Both the position numbers and the translations under genes were made by a program. This document shows positions 1 to 5,486 of a stretch of DNA of 11,963 nt, piece by piece. The notes beneath the pieces are model-generated. The model searched no databases. It saw only the letters and a program-made list of their open reading frames with translations, and was not told the DNA's origin. Position 1 is the first letter of the stretch. Every line of letters starts with the position of its first letter. This DNA is from Candidatus Saccharimonadota bacterium. Lineage in GTDB: Bacteria > Patescibacteriota > Saccharimonadia > UBA4664. Where the stretch lies: the NCBI GenBank assembly GCA_029288275.1, contig JARIHM010000073.1, positions 1 through 11,963 of the forward strand, given 5' to 3'.

Positions 1-864
1 TGTTGCACCAATTACATCAAAAACTCGCTTAACGATTCGACCCCAGCCATCCAGAGGCGTTAGTTTAATTTCAATCATGGGGATACCGGCAAAACTACTG
101 AGGCTTGAATTGGTCGCGTACAAGCCAAACTGATTCGGGACGAATCGATAGGTGATGTGGTGGTTTGTAGTGTAATTGACGAGTTCTAGAATCTCATCAG
201 GTTTTAAGTTTGAATCAGCTTGGATAATCTCATCGATAACTGGCCGTGGACCAAGTGCCGCCAAGGCCTCGGCCAAGGAAGCATAAATAGTCACTCCTGG
301 TAGGCGCTTAGCTGCGCTGCGGGCGGTATCAACCGCACCAAGTAGCCGATACCCTGAGCTACTGTAGGCCAAGTCCCGAGCGATCCGCCGGGCCAACACG
401 CCGCTCCCCACCAGCAGCGCTTGGTGAACACCAACCCCGAATCGGAACAACCAGCGCTGCACCAATCGAACAATCACCCGGGCCAGCAATACAAAGATCA
501 GACCAAAGCCGTAAGCGTAGATTGGCACCGCCTTGGATGGAAAAATCGACGCGGTCTGAAAAAAATCGAGCAATATCATAAGCATGACTCCACCCGAAAC
601 AGCCACAAATACCTTTCCCACCTCAGCTAAACGACCGCGTAGGTTCGACTGTGAATACAGTCCCGCCAAGGCAAAGATTAAGATCCAGGCTGGTAATACC
701 AAAAGTAAGATATGCAAGAATTCGAGAGCTGGAATGGGGTGAGCTACTGGCCGGCCCTCGAGTTTGACACGCAAAATGTACGCGGCCACAAAGGCGCCGA
801 CAAGGGCCAAGAAATCAATCGGCACTAGAATGAGGCTAAAGAATAGTTCGCTACGTTTGCGCAT
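1..864 (-). CDS. Polyprenyl-phosphate sugar-1-phosphate transferase, N-terminal part (cut by window edge)
   Basis: This is an uninterrupted reading frame of 288 codons that continues past the left edge. It starts at ATG 864 with M-R-K-R-S-E-L. Four hydrophobic segments lie near residues 8-30, 48-70, 84-104 and 114-135. A Rossmann-like motif follows (LLVGSGVLARRIA, about residues 150-162), as in the CoA-binding-like domain of the WbaP/WcaJ family. The last visible residues, V-K-R-V-F-D-V-I-G-A, match the usual beginning of the bacterial sugar transferase catalytic domain, which lies outside the window. The family transfers a sugar-1-phosphate from a nucleotide sugar to undecaprenyl phosphate at the inner membrane, the first step of surface polysaccharide or glycan assembly. 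The substrate cannot be told. The start has no good Shine-Dalgarno; a candidate -10 (TACAAT, 889-894) lies just beyond the 3' end of rnpB. Confidence 0.88.
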   Translation of the reverse strand, partial: MRKRSELFFSLILVPIDFLALVGAFVAAYILRVKLEGRPVAHPIPALEFLHILLLVLPAWILIFALAGLYSQSNLRGRLAEVGKVFVAVSGGVMLMILLDFFQTASIFPSKAVPIYAYGFGLIFVLLARVIVRLVQRWLFRFGVGVHQALLVGSGVLARRIARDLAYSSSGYRLLGAVDTARSAAKRLPGVTIYASLAEALAALGPRPVIDEIIQADSNLKPDEILELVNYTTNHHITYRFVPNQFGLYATNSSLSSFAGIPMIEIKLTPLDGWGRIVKRVFDVIGAT

Positions 865-911
865 AATAGCTAAAATAATTGTCTTTTTATTGTAGCACTA
901 TAATTGCGGGT

Positions 912-1290
912 GCTAGACCGCTGGTAAGCCGGATTCTGTCACACAAACGAGCCCGAGGGCTCAGCTTGCGGGATGGTCATCTATCTGGGACTTGCGTTGC
1001 CGCAAGCCTCAAGCGGCACATACGCTCAAACTGGCGAGCCACCACCCTTGCGGGGTGTTTGAGCAGCCTTGCAGCAGACGGGGTTTACCTCCCTTCCCGG
1101 TCACCCGGGTCGGCTGTGCGCTCTTACCGCACTCGTTTCACCCTTGCCATCGGCAAGCCGACGGCGGTTTCGTTTCTGTGGCACTTTCCCTACGGTCACC
1201 CGCGGTTGCCGTTAGCAACCGTCCTGCTCTATGCTGTCCGGACTTTCCTCTCTTAGCCTTACGGCTAGAGCAACCATCTTGCGATCTAGC
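912..1290 (-). ncRNA. rnpB: RNase P RNA, bacterial class A
   Basis: The catalytic RNA of RNase P trims 5' leaders from tRNA precursors. On the minus strand the conserved P4 5' strand (GAGGAAAGTCCGG, near 1240-1252) and the 3' strand (ACAGAATCCGGCTTAC, near 926-941) are both present. Between them are the J11/12-type segment GGGTGAAACGAGTGCGGTAAG and the L15 segment GGAGGTAAACCCC, whose GGU binds the tRNA CCA end. The ends were set by the P1 helix: GCTAGATCGC at 1281-1290 pairs with GCGGTCTAGC at 912-921, ten pairs including one G-U. The length of 379 nt fits the family. There is no clear terminator before the downstream glycosyltransferase, so read-through with processing is possible. Confidence 0.96.
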
Positions 1291-1296
1291 TTTTTA

Positions 1297-1325
1297 ATTA
1301 TGACATATACAGCCACTATTTTCAA
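1297..1325 (-). promoter_or_regulatory. Promoter of rnpB
   Basis: On the minus strand TTGAAA (1320-1325) is separated by exactly 17 bp from CATAAT (1297-1302). The expected start, about 7 nt downstream, falls at 1290, the first base of the P1 helix of RNase P RNA. Confidence 0.75.
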
Positions 1326-1494
1326 ATTAAGTAGCGAAAATCGGAGGGCTTGGCATCTTTTGAGCCAAATATTTTACACTATTAATGATAGAATTATGAT
1401 TTTTACCGTACTTAAGTATTCCTATTATAGCCACTAGTATTTTTGATACTTTTTTCATAAAAATTGTATGTTTATAATTGCTAACAAAAAATTA
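1326..1494. other. AT-rich intergenic stretch
   Basis: This gap between the divergent rnpB and CNNM-like genes is clearly richer in A and T than its neighbours. It contains a weak hairpin (AGTAT, loop, ATACT at about 1437-1450) followed by six T residues, which could be a poor plus-strand terminator although no plus-strand gene precedes it. No coding sequence that I trust is present. Confidence 0.4.
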
Positions 1495-1521
1495 TTGCAA
1501 TGCGAGAAAAAGTGCTACGAT
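1495..1521 (+). promoter_or_regulatory. Candidate promoter of the CNNM-like gene
   Basis: A TGC-TACGAT extended -10 lies at 1513-1521. TTGCAA at 1495-1500 is a possible -35, but its 15-bp spacing is short. The -10 ends 7 nt before the GTG at 1529, so the transcript would be nearly leaderless. Confidence 0.45.
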
Positions 1522-1528
1522 AGGCAGC

Positions 1529-2089
1529 GTGGGCGTAGAACGCATTTCTCTTATTTGGCAAATTGGCTTGATCGTGCTGATTCTCATGGCAGCGGGGATC
1601 AAAAGCCTCCGTTTTAAGGCTAGCCACGAAACTGACTTTGATCTGAAGCGCCGGGCCAGCCATGGGGATGCTGAGGCCAAGCACGAACTGGAGATTCGCG
1701 CTATTATACCCTTGCAGCTTATTCTGCAACGGATCGATTTGATTACGCTCAATGTAATCGTGATCGTGTATATCGCTAATTCATATGAGATTCCCCAGGC
1801 TATTGCACTGGGGCTGGTATGGCTCGCGGTCATTTATATCTTGGCAGCTACCAAGTGGGTGCGGAGGCGGGCTCGCGGGCTTGTACTGCGCCATCGTGGC
1901 TATTTGGCCAAAGTAGCCGAAATGCTTGAACCGGCCCTTAATCTCATTGGCAAGAGCGAGGCTTTTATTACGAAACGACAAGCTGGCTTCTCTTCTAAAG
2001 AAGAGCTTATTAAGACAATTGATGATAGTAACGGGGTGCTAACGCCATATGAAAAGCGCGAGCTTAAGACTATCTTAGAGAGAAAATAA
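1529..2089 (+). CDS. CNNM/DUF21-like membrane protein without CBS domains
   Basis: This is a protein of 186 residues from GTG 1529. The frame is open upstream to a TTG at 1478, but a -10 element overlaps that stretch, so the later start is preferred. There is an N-terminal hydrophobic helix (about residues 8-24), then a basic segment F-D-L-K-R-R-A-S-H-G-D-A-E-A-K of the type that follows the first helix in CNNM proteins. Two more hydrophobic segments lie near residues 70-107, and the protein ends in S-K-E-E-L-I-K-T-I-D-D-S-N-G-V-L-T-P-Y-E-K-R-E-L. In CNNM (CorC/HlyC-type) proteins such a tail leads into the CBS pair; here the frame stops directly after it. CNNM proteins act in Mg2+ or cation export. 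Whether this short form transports anything is unknown. The family call is by recalled pattern only. Confidence 0.6.
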   Translation: MGVERISLIWQIGLIVLILMAAGIKSLRFKASHETDFDLKRRASHGDAEAKHELEIRAIIPLQLILQRIDLITLNVIVIVYIANSYEIPQAIALGLVWLAVIYILAATKWVRRRARGLVLRHRGYLAKVAEMLEPALNLIGKSEAFITKRQAGFSSKEELIKTIDDSNGVLTPYEKRELKTILERK

Positions 2090-2090
2090 A

Positions 2091-2116
2091 CCCTGGATAC
2101 GAAACCGCATCCAGGG
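2091..2116. terminator. Bidirectional terminator hairpin between convergent genes
   Basis: CCCTGGAT (2091-2098) pairs with ATCCAGGG (2109-2116). On the minus strand the stem is followed by TTTATTTTC, so it best serves the zinc-ribbon gene. On the plus strand a weaker run (CCTTCATTT) follows. Confidence 0.75.
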
Positions 2117-2123
2117 CCTTCAT

Positions 2124-2285
2124 TTACTTAGGACGAGGGAATAGCCGTGGCGTGCCGCCCTTCTTGATCTTCTTGTGACAGCCCCGGCAAACCCAGGTTG
2201 TCACGTCCTTGGGCATCTTATTGGGACGGCGCCACGTCTCATACCCGCAGCCCGTGCAAATGAGCTTGACACTATCCTTCGCCAT
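2124..2285 (-). CDS. 53-residue zinc-ribbon protein of unknown function
   Basis: The small frame runs from ATG 2285 to TAA 2124 and begins M-A-K-D-S-V-K-L. Two cysteine pairs, C-T-G-C (residues 10-13) and C-R-G-C (33-36), separated by 19 residues, form a classic zinc ribbon. The C-terminal third is very basic (K-K-I-K-K-G-G, then T-P-R-L-F-P-R-P-K), which suggests contact with nucleic acid. Its size recalls ribosomal protein L33, but the sequence does not match that family. It is divergent from the 204-residue gene and shares its intergenic region; TATAGT (2300-2305) is a candidate -10. Its codons are G/C-rich, like those of the divergent neighbour. Small zinc ribbons of this sort are frequent in phages, but origin and role are not established here. 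Confidence 0.72.
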   Translation of the reverse strand: MAKDSVKLICTGCGYETWRRPNKMPKDVTTWVCRGCHKKIKKGGTPRLFPRPK

Positions 2286-2296
2286 AACAGTCCAAT

Positions 2297-2324
2297 CTGA
2301 CTATAATTGACCAAATGCTATAAA
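2297..2324 (+). promoter_or_regulatory. Promoter of the 204-residue protein gene
   Basis: CTGACT (2297-2302) and TATAAA (2319-2324) are 16 bp apart, with TGC directly before the -10. The expected start near 2331 gives a leader of about 57 nt containing the hairpin at 2345-2369. The minus-strand candidate -10 for the zinc-ribbon gene overlaps this promoter. Confidence 0.6.
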
Positions 2325-2344
2325 GATGGTAACGTATCGTAGCC

Positions 2345-2369
2345 GTACTTCTCATCAGGAGACGAGTAC
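2345..2369 (+). promoter_or_regulatory. Hairpin in the 5' leader
   Basis: GTACT-TCTC (2345-2353) pairs with GAGA and AGTAC (2359-2362, 2365-2369) around an ATCAG loop, with a CG bulge. It lies between the predicted transcript start and the AAGGAG Shine-Dalgarno, and may stabilise the mRNA 5' end. Confidence 0.5.
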
Positions 2370-2387
2370 CGAGTAAGGAGTAAGACA

Positions 2388-3002
2388 GTGCCCACAGCCT
2401 ACACTGCGGACCTGGATGAGGGCAAGGATGTGTCCTTCGCCAACTTCGCCCTAACATGCGCCCGAGCTACCGGGTATTTCATGGCCTTGCGCGAGGAGCC
2501 GTTGAGCGTTCCTATCCTCACCCTGGTAGAGCCTAGTCCCTATCACGACGAGCAGCTCCAGAAGGCCCAGGCAGAAGTCGCGCGCATTGCGGCGTGGGAT
2601 GACGCCGAGTCCGACCGACGGGCGCGGCTAACCTACGACCGGGCGATTCGCGACTACGAGAAGTACATGGCCGATAGGCTAGCCAGGCGTCAGCGCTACG
2701 AGGACATGCTGGCCCAAGTGACCGCCTGGACGCCGCCGACGCCGGACCATGAACCCCTGAAGGACTTCATGGTCCGACAGCTGGAGGATGATCTCAAGGA
2801 CCTGAACCGTGCGCCGTTGAATCCGCCCAAGCTCCTCGATGGCGCAGCCTATAAGCAACAGCAGCTCAGGCTGGCGCATCAAAACGTTGAGTACCATGCC
2901 GAGCGAGCTGAGCTTGAGAAGGAGCGAGCTCGAGAACGCGCCGAGTGGGTCAAGGTCCTGCACCAGAGTCTGCCGGAAGCATCCGGCACCACCAAGGTCT
3001 AA
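2388..3002 (+). CDS. Phage-type protein of unknown function, 204 residues
   Basis: It starts at GTG 2388 with a strong Shine-Dalgarno (AAGGAG) seven bases upstream. The N-terminus M-P-T-A-Y-T-A-D-L followed by D-V-S-F-A-N-F-A-L-T-C-A-R-A, and the later D-H-E-P-L-K-D-F-M (about residues 123-131), resemble from memory an uncharacterised family found in both phages and bacteria. Residues 55-110 and 150-195 are charged and predicted to be long helices or coiled coil. There is no signal peptide or membrane helix. The codons are strikingly G/C-rich at third positions compared with the CNNM-like gene just upstream, suggesting transfer. It has its own promoter, a leader hairpin, and a structured 3' region ending in a hammerhead ribozyme instead of an ordinary terminator. 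Function is unknown. Confidence 0.8.
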   Translation: MPTAYTADLDEGKDVSFANFALTCARATGYFMALREEPLSVPILTLVEPSPYHDEQLQKAQAEVARIAAWDDAESDRRARLTYDRAIRDYEKYMADRLARRQRYEDMLAQVTAWTPPTPDHEPLKDFMVRQLEDDLKDLNRAPLNPPKLLDGAAYKQQQLRLAHQNVEYHAERAELEKERARERAEWVKVLHQSLPEASGTTKV

Positions 3003-3011
3003 ACACCAAAA

Positions 3012-3028
3012 CCTGCGAGATCCGCAGG
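3012..3028 (+). repeat. Short hairpin after the 204-residue gene
   Basis: CCTGCG (3012-3017) pairs with CGCAGG (3023-3028) around a 5-nt loop, 10 nt after the stop codon. No T-run follows, so it is not by itself an intrinsic terminator. Confidence 0.6.
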
Positions 3029-3030
3029 CC

Positions 3031-3091
3031 GGTAGGCGGAGAGTCTAAGAGAGGACGGTTTTAACTACCTCTGTACGACTCTCCGCCTACC
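3031..3091 (+). repeat. Perfect 15-bp inverted repeat with inner hairpin
   Basis: GGTAGGCGGAGAGTC (3031-3045) is exactly complementary to 3077-3091. Inside the 31-nt loop, AGAGG (3050-3054) can pair with CCTCT (3068-3072), extending the rod. There is no T-tract. It ends two bases before the hammerhead ribozyme, so it would sit at the extreme 3' end of the cleaved mRNA. Confidence 0.85.
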
Positions 3092-3093
3092 AC

Positions 3094-3147
3094 CATCGTC
3101 CATAGAGCAATAGCTATGCTGATGAGCCGTTAAGCGGCGAAACGATG
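3094..3147 (+). ncRNA. Type III hammerhead ribozyme
   Basis: All parts of a type III hammerhead occur in order. The stem III 5' strand is CATCGT (3094-3099). C17 is at 3100, so cleavage is expected between 3100 and 3101 after G-U-C. Stem I is CATAG/CTATG (3101-3105 and 3114-3118) with an 8-nt loop. The core CTGATGA is at 3119-3125. Stem II is GCCG/CGGC (3126-3129 and 3135-3138) with a 5-nt loop. The core GAA is at 3139-3141. The stem III 3' strand ACGATG (3142-3147) pairs fully with 3094-3099, including the A15.1-U16.1 pair. No conserved core base deviates. Hammerheads are small self-cleaving RNAs. This one lies in the 3' untranslated region of the 204-residue gene, 22 bp from the end of a convergent tRNA gene. 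Confidence 0.9.
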
Positions 3148-3169
3148 CAACGTACGTGAATGATTCCTA

Positions 3170-3245
3170 TGGTCGGGGTGACAGGACTTGAACCTGCGAC
3201 CTCCCGGCCCCCAGCCGGACGCGCTACCAACTGCGCCACACCCCG
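3170..3245 (-). tRNA. tRNA-Pro (anticodon GGG), CCA encoded
   Basis: This is a 76-nt cloverleaf on the minus strand. The acceptor stem is CGGGGTG (3239-3245) with CACCCCG (3174-3180). The D arm is GCGC/GCGC. The anticodon stem TCCGG/CCGGG encloses the loop C-T-G-G-G-G-G with anticodon GGG at 3210-3212. The T arm has GGTTCAAGTCC. Discriminator A is at 3173 and the CCA is encoded at 3170-3172. The C1-G72 pair with A73 is typical of bacterial tRNA-Pro. It faces the hammerhead-bearing transcript tail to tail. Confidence 0.97.
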
Positions 3246-3301
3246 ATAACTTGTAAAGTATGCCGCAAAGTGGCCAATTACGCAATCCCTGGCAGGCTAA
3301 C

Positions 3302-3751
3302 CTAGCGGCCGGTGTGGCCAAAGCCACCGTCGTGACGCTCGGTAGTATCAAGCTCGCCCACGAGTTCCCAGCTCACTTGTTCGCAACGATTGATCACTAC
3401 CTGGGCAATTCGATCACCATCTTGGATAATGTACGGCTCCCGAGACAGGTTCACCAGGATGACCGACCACTCGCCCCGATAGTCACTATCAATCGTACCG
3501 GGCGCGTTGACCAGGCCAATCCCATGCTTGGCTGCCAACCCCGACCGCGGCCGAACCTGAGCCTCATAGCCTACCGGAAGGGCTACAAACAGGCCAGTTG
3601 GCACCACCGCTCGTTCCAGGCTACCCAATGTAATCGGCGCATCAATATTGGCCATAAGATCAAACGCAGCAGCCCCCGGCGTATGATAACGGGGCAAGGG
3701 ATGCTTGCTGGTATTGCGGATGCGAATTTTGAGTGGATTATCTGGGTTCAT
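3302..3751 (-). CDS. dut: dUTP diphosphatase (dUTPase)
   Basis: This 149-residue trimeric-type dUTPase hydrolyses dUTP to dUMP and pyrophosphate, keeping uracil out of DNA and supplying dUMP for dTMP synthesis. All five motifs are visible: P-G-A-A-A-F-D-L (25-32), R-P-R-S-G-L-A (67-73), N-A-P-G-T-I-D-S-D-Y-R-G-E-W (82-95), G-D-R-I-A-Q-V-V (112-119) and a C-terminal G-G-F-G-H-T-G (142-148). Motif 5 has R-H-D before the G-G-F-G, in place of the usual R-G-x, a mild variant; the stacking Phe is kept. The length is normal. Start is ATG 3751, with GAGGG upstream. A candidate -10, TATACT (3760-3765), lies so close that the transcript could be almost leaderless, and it overlaps the T-run side of the terminator of the upstream MOSC gene. 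Confidence 0.95.
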   Translation of the reverse strand: MNPDNPLKIRIRNTSKHPLPRYHTPGAAAFDLMANIDAPITLGSLERAVVPTGLFVALPVGYEAQVRPRSGLAAKHGIGLVNAPGTIDSDYRGEWSVILVNLSREPYIIQDGDRIAQVVINRCEQVSWELVGELDTTERHDGGFGHTGR

Positions 3752-3768
3752 TGTCCCTCAGTATAACG

Positions 3769-3803
3769 AAAAACGGCTGCCCTAGCGACACCAGGGCAGC
3801 CGT
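3769..3803 (-). terminator. Intrinsic terminator after the MOSC gene
   Basis: A perfect 11-bp stem (3773-3783 with 3793-3803) with a 9-nt loop is followed on the minus strand by TTTTTCG. It begins 4 bp after the MOSC stop codon and separates that gene from dut. Confidence 0.9.
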
Positions 3804-3806
3804 AAT

Positions 3807-4589
3807 TTAATCAGTTGTCAGGCGCACCCGGTCTTTCAGACGGACAGCTCCAGGCCGCTGCACGAATGCATAGATGCCAAAGACATTGCCGCACTGCTTG
3901 TGCAGGATCCGAAGAAATTCCGGATCCTCAGCGATTCCTAGCTGGGGCCGAGTTGGTAGCGCACACCTAATCGTTGCTTTTCTTACAACAATTTCTGTTT
4001 CGGGACCGAGCTTAATTACGGTAGTCTCCTGGTCCTTGATCCACTCTTGCTCAATAAAGCCCTCGGCTGCCGGATCGGTCTGAATCACCAGATTCGGTCG
4101 AAACCGTGCGGTGACCTGCGCCCGTGGGACGCCGCGGAGCCGAGCCAGTGCTTGGATCGAAGCCATGGTCTGCACGTGCAGCGGGCTCGAGTCGTAGCCG
4201 ACTCCCGGCCGGAGCGGAAAGCCAGCGTTGGTGAAACGAGCAGACTCAGCCGGATCGGTCGTCCGGACAAACCGAACCGCAAACCCTAGCAATGCCGACA
4301 ATGCCTGGCTAGCAGCCAGCGAGCCAGCCGGGTAGCAACGATCATCAGGCAAGCGCACCCAGCACTCACCCTCATGTATCTCGGTGCGGCAACGTAACAA
4401 CGGCTGACCAGCCCGTTGTTTGGCCGTAATTACTACACCCTGCTGATCTACCACCACCCAGACACGGTCCCCATGCAGGCCAGACCAGCTTACGAGGCTG
4501 GCACCATCAGGATGCAGAGTTACACCCTGCATCGATTTCACCGGATAGCAGCGAATCTCGCGCACATAGCCGATTACTTGTTCGAACAC
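3807..4589 (-). CDS. MOSC-domain protein with N-terminal MOSC_N beta-barrel
   Basis: This is a protein of 260 residues from GTG 4589, chosen because GAGGAG lies five bases upstream and because homology begins at once (F-E-Q-V-I-G-Y-V-R-E-I-R-C-Y-P-V-K-S). The frame stays open to an upstream start at 4712, but that extra part overlaps a terminator and is not protein-like. The N-terminal half has the barrel motif Y-P-V-K-S-M-Q-G and G-L-x-G-D-R-x-W. The C-terminal half is the MOSC domain, with the conserved cysteine in T-I-R-C-A-L-P-T-R-P and a closing F-G-I-Y-A-F-V-x-x-P-G. This architecture is that of the YcbX/mARC class, molybdenum-cofactor proteins reducing N-hydroxylated compounds. No partner reductase or cofactor-biosynthesis genes are visible here. 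A possible own promoter is TTGCGG, 17 bp, TTTAAT, overlapping the terminator at 4635-4667. Confidence 0.85.
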   Translation of the reverse strand: MFEQVIGYVREIRCYPVKSMQGVTLHPDGASLVSWSGLHGDRVWVVVDQQGVVITAKQRAGQPLLRCRTEIHEGECWVRLPDDRCYPAGSLAASQALSALLGFAVRFVRTTDPAESARFTNAGFPLRPGVGYDSSPLHVQTMASIQALARLRGVPRAQVTARFRPNLVIQTDPAAEGFIEQEWIKDQETTVIKLGPETEIVVRKATIRCALPTRPQLGIAEDPEFLRILHKQCGNVFGIYAFVQRPGAVRLKDRVRLTTD

Positions 4590-4634
4590 CCTTGCTCCTC
4601 TCGAGTCAGCCGAGGGTAGATGCATTAAACCAGG

Positions 4635-4667
4635 AAAAAACCTCGGCCGCAATGAGCGAACCGAGGT
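4635..4667 (-). terminator. Intrinsic terminator ending the candidate RNA
   Basis: On the minus strand ACCTCGG and CCGAGGT (outer arms 4640-4646 and 4661-4667) pair. Inside, CGC/GCG closes a TCATT loop, and the stem leads into six T residues (4635-4640). It lies 46 bp upstream of the MOSC start. Confidence 0.85.
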
Positions 4668-4785
4668 GCCAACGCAATGATTTCTGCTCCGCCCCACCGT
4701 CTGGCCTACCAACTTTTCCCTGCGAATCGCAGGTGGGTGCCCGCAGCCACTCAGTCCACGGACCAGGGCAATCTAAGGCTCCCGT
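4635..4785 (-). ncRNA. Candidate structured RNA or attenuator leader, unassigned
   Basis: Between the M50 protease and the MOSC gene the minus strand carries a candidate -10 (TACTAT at 4791-4796) and, about 150 nt later, a clear intrinsic terminator. In between, ACCAAC (4785-4790) can pair with GTTGGT (about 4709-4714) to close a multi-branched domain containing a CCTGCG/CGCAGG hairpin and other short helices. No reading frame of note lies inside. Just before the terminator GTTGGCACCTCGG resembles the T-box signature (GGTGGNACCGCGG), but I could not find a matching antiterminator or a stem I with specifier loop, and a MOSC gene is not a usual T-box target. It could be a free small RNA or a leader controlling MOSC by attenuation. 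Confidence 0.45.
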
Positions 4786-4844
4786 TGGTAATAGTACAGA
4801 GAAAAATGTTCGACCGTCACAAATGGCGCAGAGACATATCTATT

Positions 4845-5480
4845 CTAAGGCAAAGGACCGGTGGGTACAATAAGCCCCACCAGATAGGCCACAACTCGAG
4901 TAACAAACGGTGAAATAAGGGGGTAGCCGATTAAAAGGATCACAAATAACACCATCAGCCCGCCCTGTTCGATCCGGTCCATAATCTCACGCAGACTGGG
5001 TGGCGCAATAGCATAGAGGAGACGGGACCCGTCCAGGGGCGGAAACGGAATCATATTAAAAACAAAGAAACCGATATTTACTACTACGATTGAACCTAGA
5101 AGCTGTTCCACAACTACATTTACTGGCACAAAGTGCATCCACAGGCCTACGAAGAGCGCGATCAGGAGATTCGTAAACGGCCCAGCCAACGCCACCAGCG
5201 CGGCGCCCCAACGCCCACCCCGCACTGCCCAAGGGTTAAATGGCACGGGCTTGGCAGCCCCAAACACCACCGGCGAATGCAACAAAATAAGTAGAAGCGG
5301 CAGCGCCAAGGTGGTAAACGGATCAATATGGGCCAGCGGATTAATCGTGAGGCGGCCTTGATCTTCGGCCGTCGTATCACCCAGATAGTGACCCATCAAG
5401 GCATGAGCGAACTCATGCAGGGTTAGGGCCAGTACCAGTGAAATAAGCGAGACTACGATGTAAGTTAGGTCAAATGTCAT
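4845..5480 (-). CDS. M50-family (site-2-type) membrane metalloprotease
   Basis: This is a 211-residue integral membrane protein, starting at ATG 5480 (M-T-F-D-L). The frame is open further upstream, but the promoter lies there and the family homology begins at the first helix. The zinc motif H-E-F-A-H is at 22-26 inside the first hydrophobic segment. The third zinc ligand is in N-M-I-P-F-P-P-L-D-G-S-R (142-153). Also typical are N-P-L-A-H-I-D-P-F-T-T (47-57) and A-G-P-F-T-N (99-104). There is no PDZ domain, as in the compact YwhC-like subfamily. Members cleave membrane-embedded substrates; the substrate here is unknown. The promoter overlaps that of the divergent gene at 5577, and the -10 stands only 6 nt from the ATG, so the mRNA is probably leaderless. 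Confidence 0.92.
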   Translation of the reverse strand: MTFDLTYIVVSLISLVLALTLHEFAHALMGHYLGDTTAEDQGRLTINPLAHIDPFTTLALPLLLILLHSPVVFGAAKPVPFNPWAVRGGRWGAALVALAGPFTNLLIALFVGLWMHFVPVNVVVEQLLGSIVVVNIGFFVFNMIPFPPLDGSRLLYAIAPPSLREIMDRIEQGGLMVLFVILLIGYPLISPFVTRVVAYLVGLIVPTGPLP

Positions 5481-5486
5481 GCCAGC

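Noticed and set aside
879..1297. Plus-strand open frames of 125 and 101 codons
   Set aside because: They lie antisense to RNase P RNA, whose conserved structure explains the sequence; the products are low-quality and match no family I know.
1478..1528. Upstream TTG start that would lengthen the CNNM-like protein by 17 residues
   Set aside because: A promoter-like -10 lies inside it and there is no ribosome binding site; the GTG at 1529 suits the hydrophobic N-terminus better.
2124..2285. Ribosomal protein L33
   Set aside because: Length and cysteine pairs are similar but the surrounding residues do not fit L33.
2351..2358. A second CTGATGAG on the minus strand, as in a hammerhead core
   Set aside because: No GAAA core or matching helices follow; the bases are explained by the leader hairpin.
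3170..3190. Attachment-site duplication of the tRNA-Pro 3' end flanking the foreign block
   Set aside because: I found no second copy of the tRNA end between 860 and 3160, so integration at this tRNA is not shown by the sequence.
4640..4680. Definite T-box riboswitch
   Set aside because: The TGGCACC core is suggestive, but no antiterminator pairing partner and no stem I were found, and MOSC is not a usual target; reported only as an unassigned RNA.
4590..4712. N-terminal extension of the MOSC protein
   Set aside because: It crosses the terminator at 4635-4667 and lacks homology; GTG 4589 has GAGGAG at the right distance.
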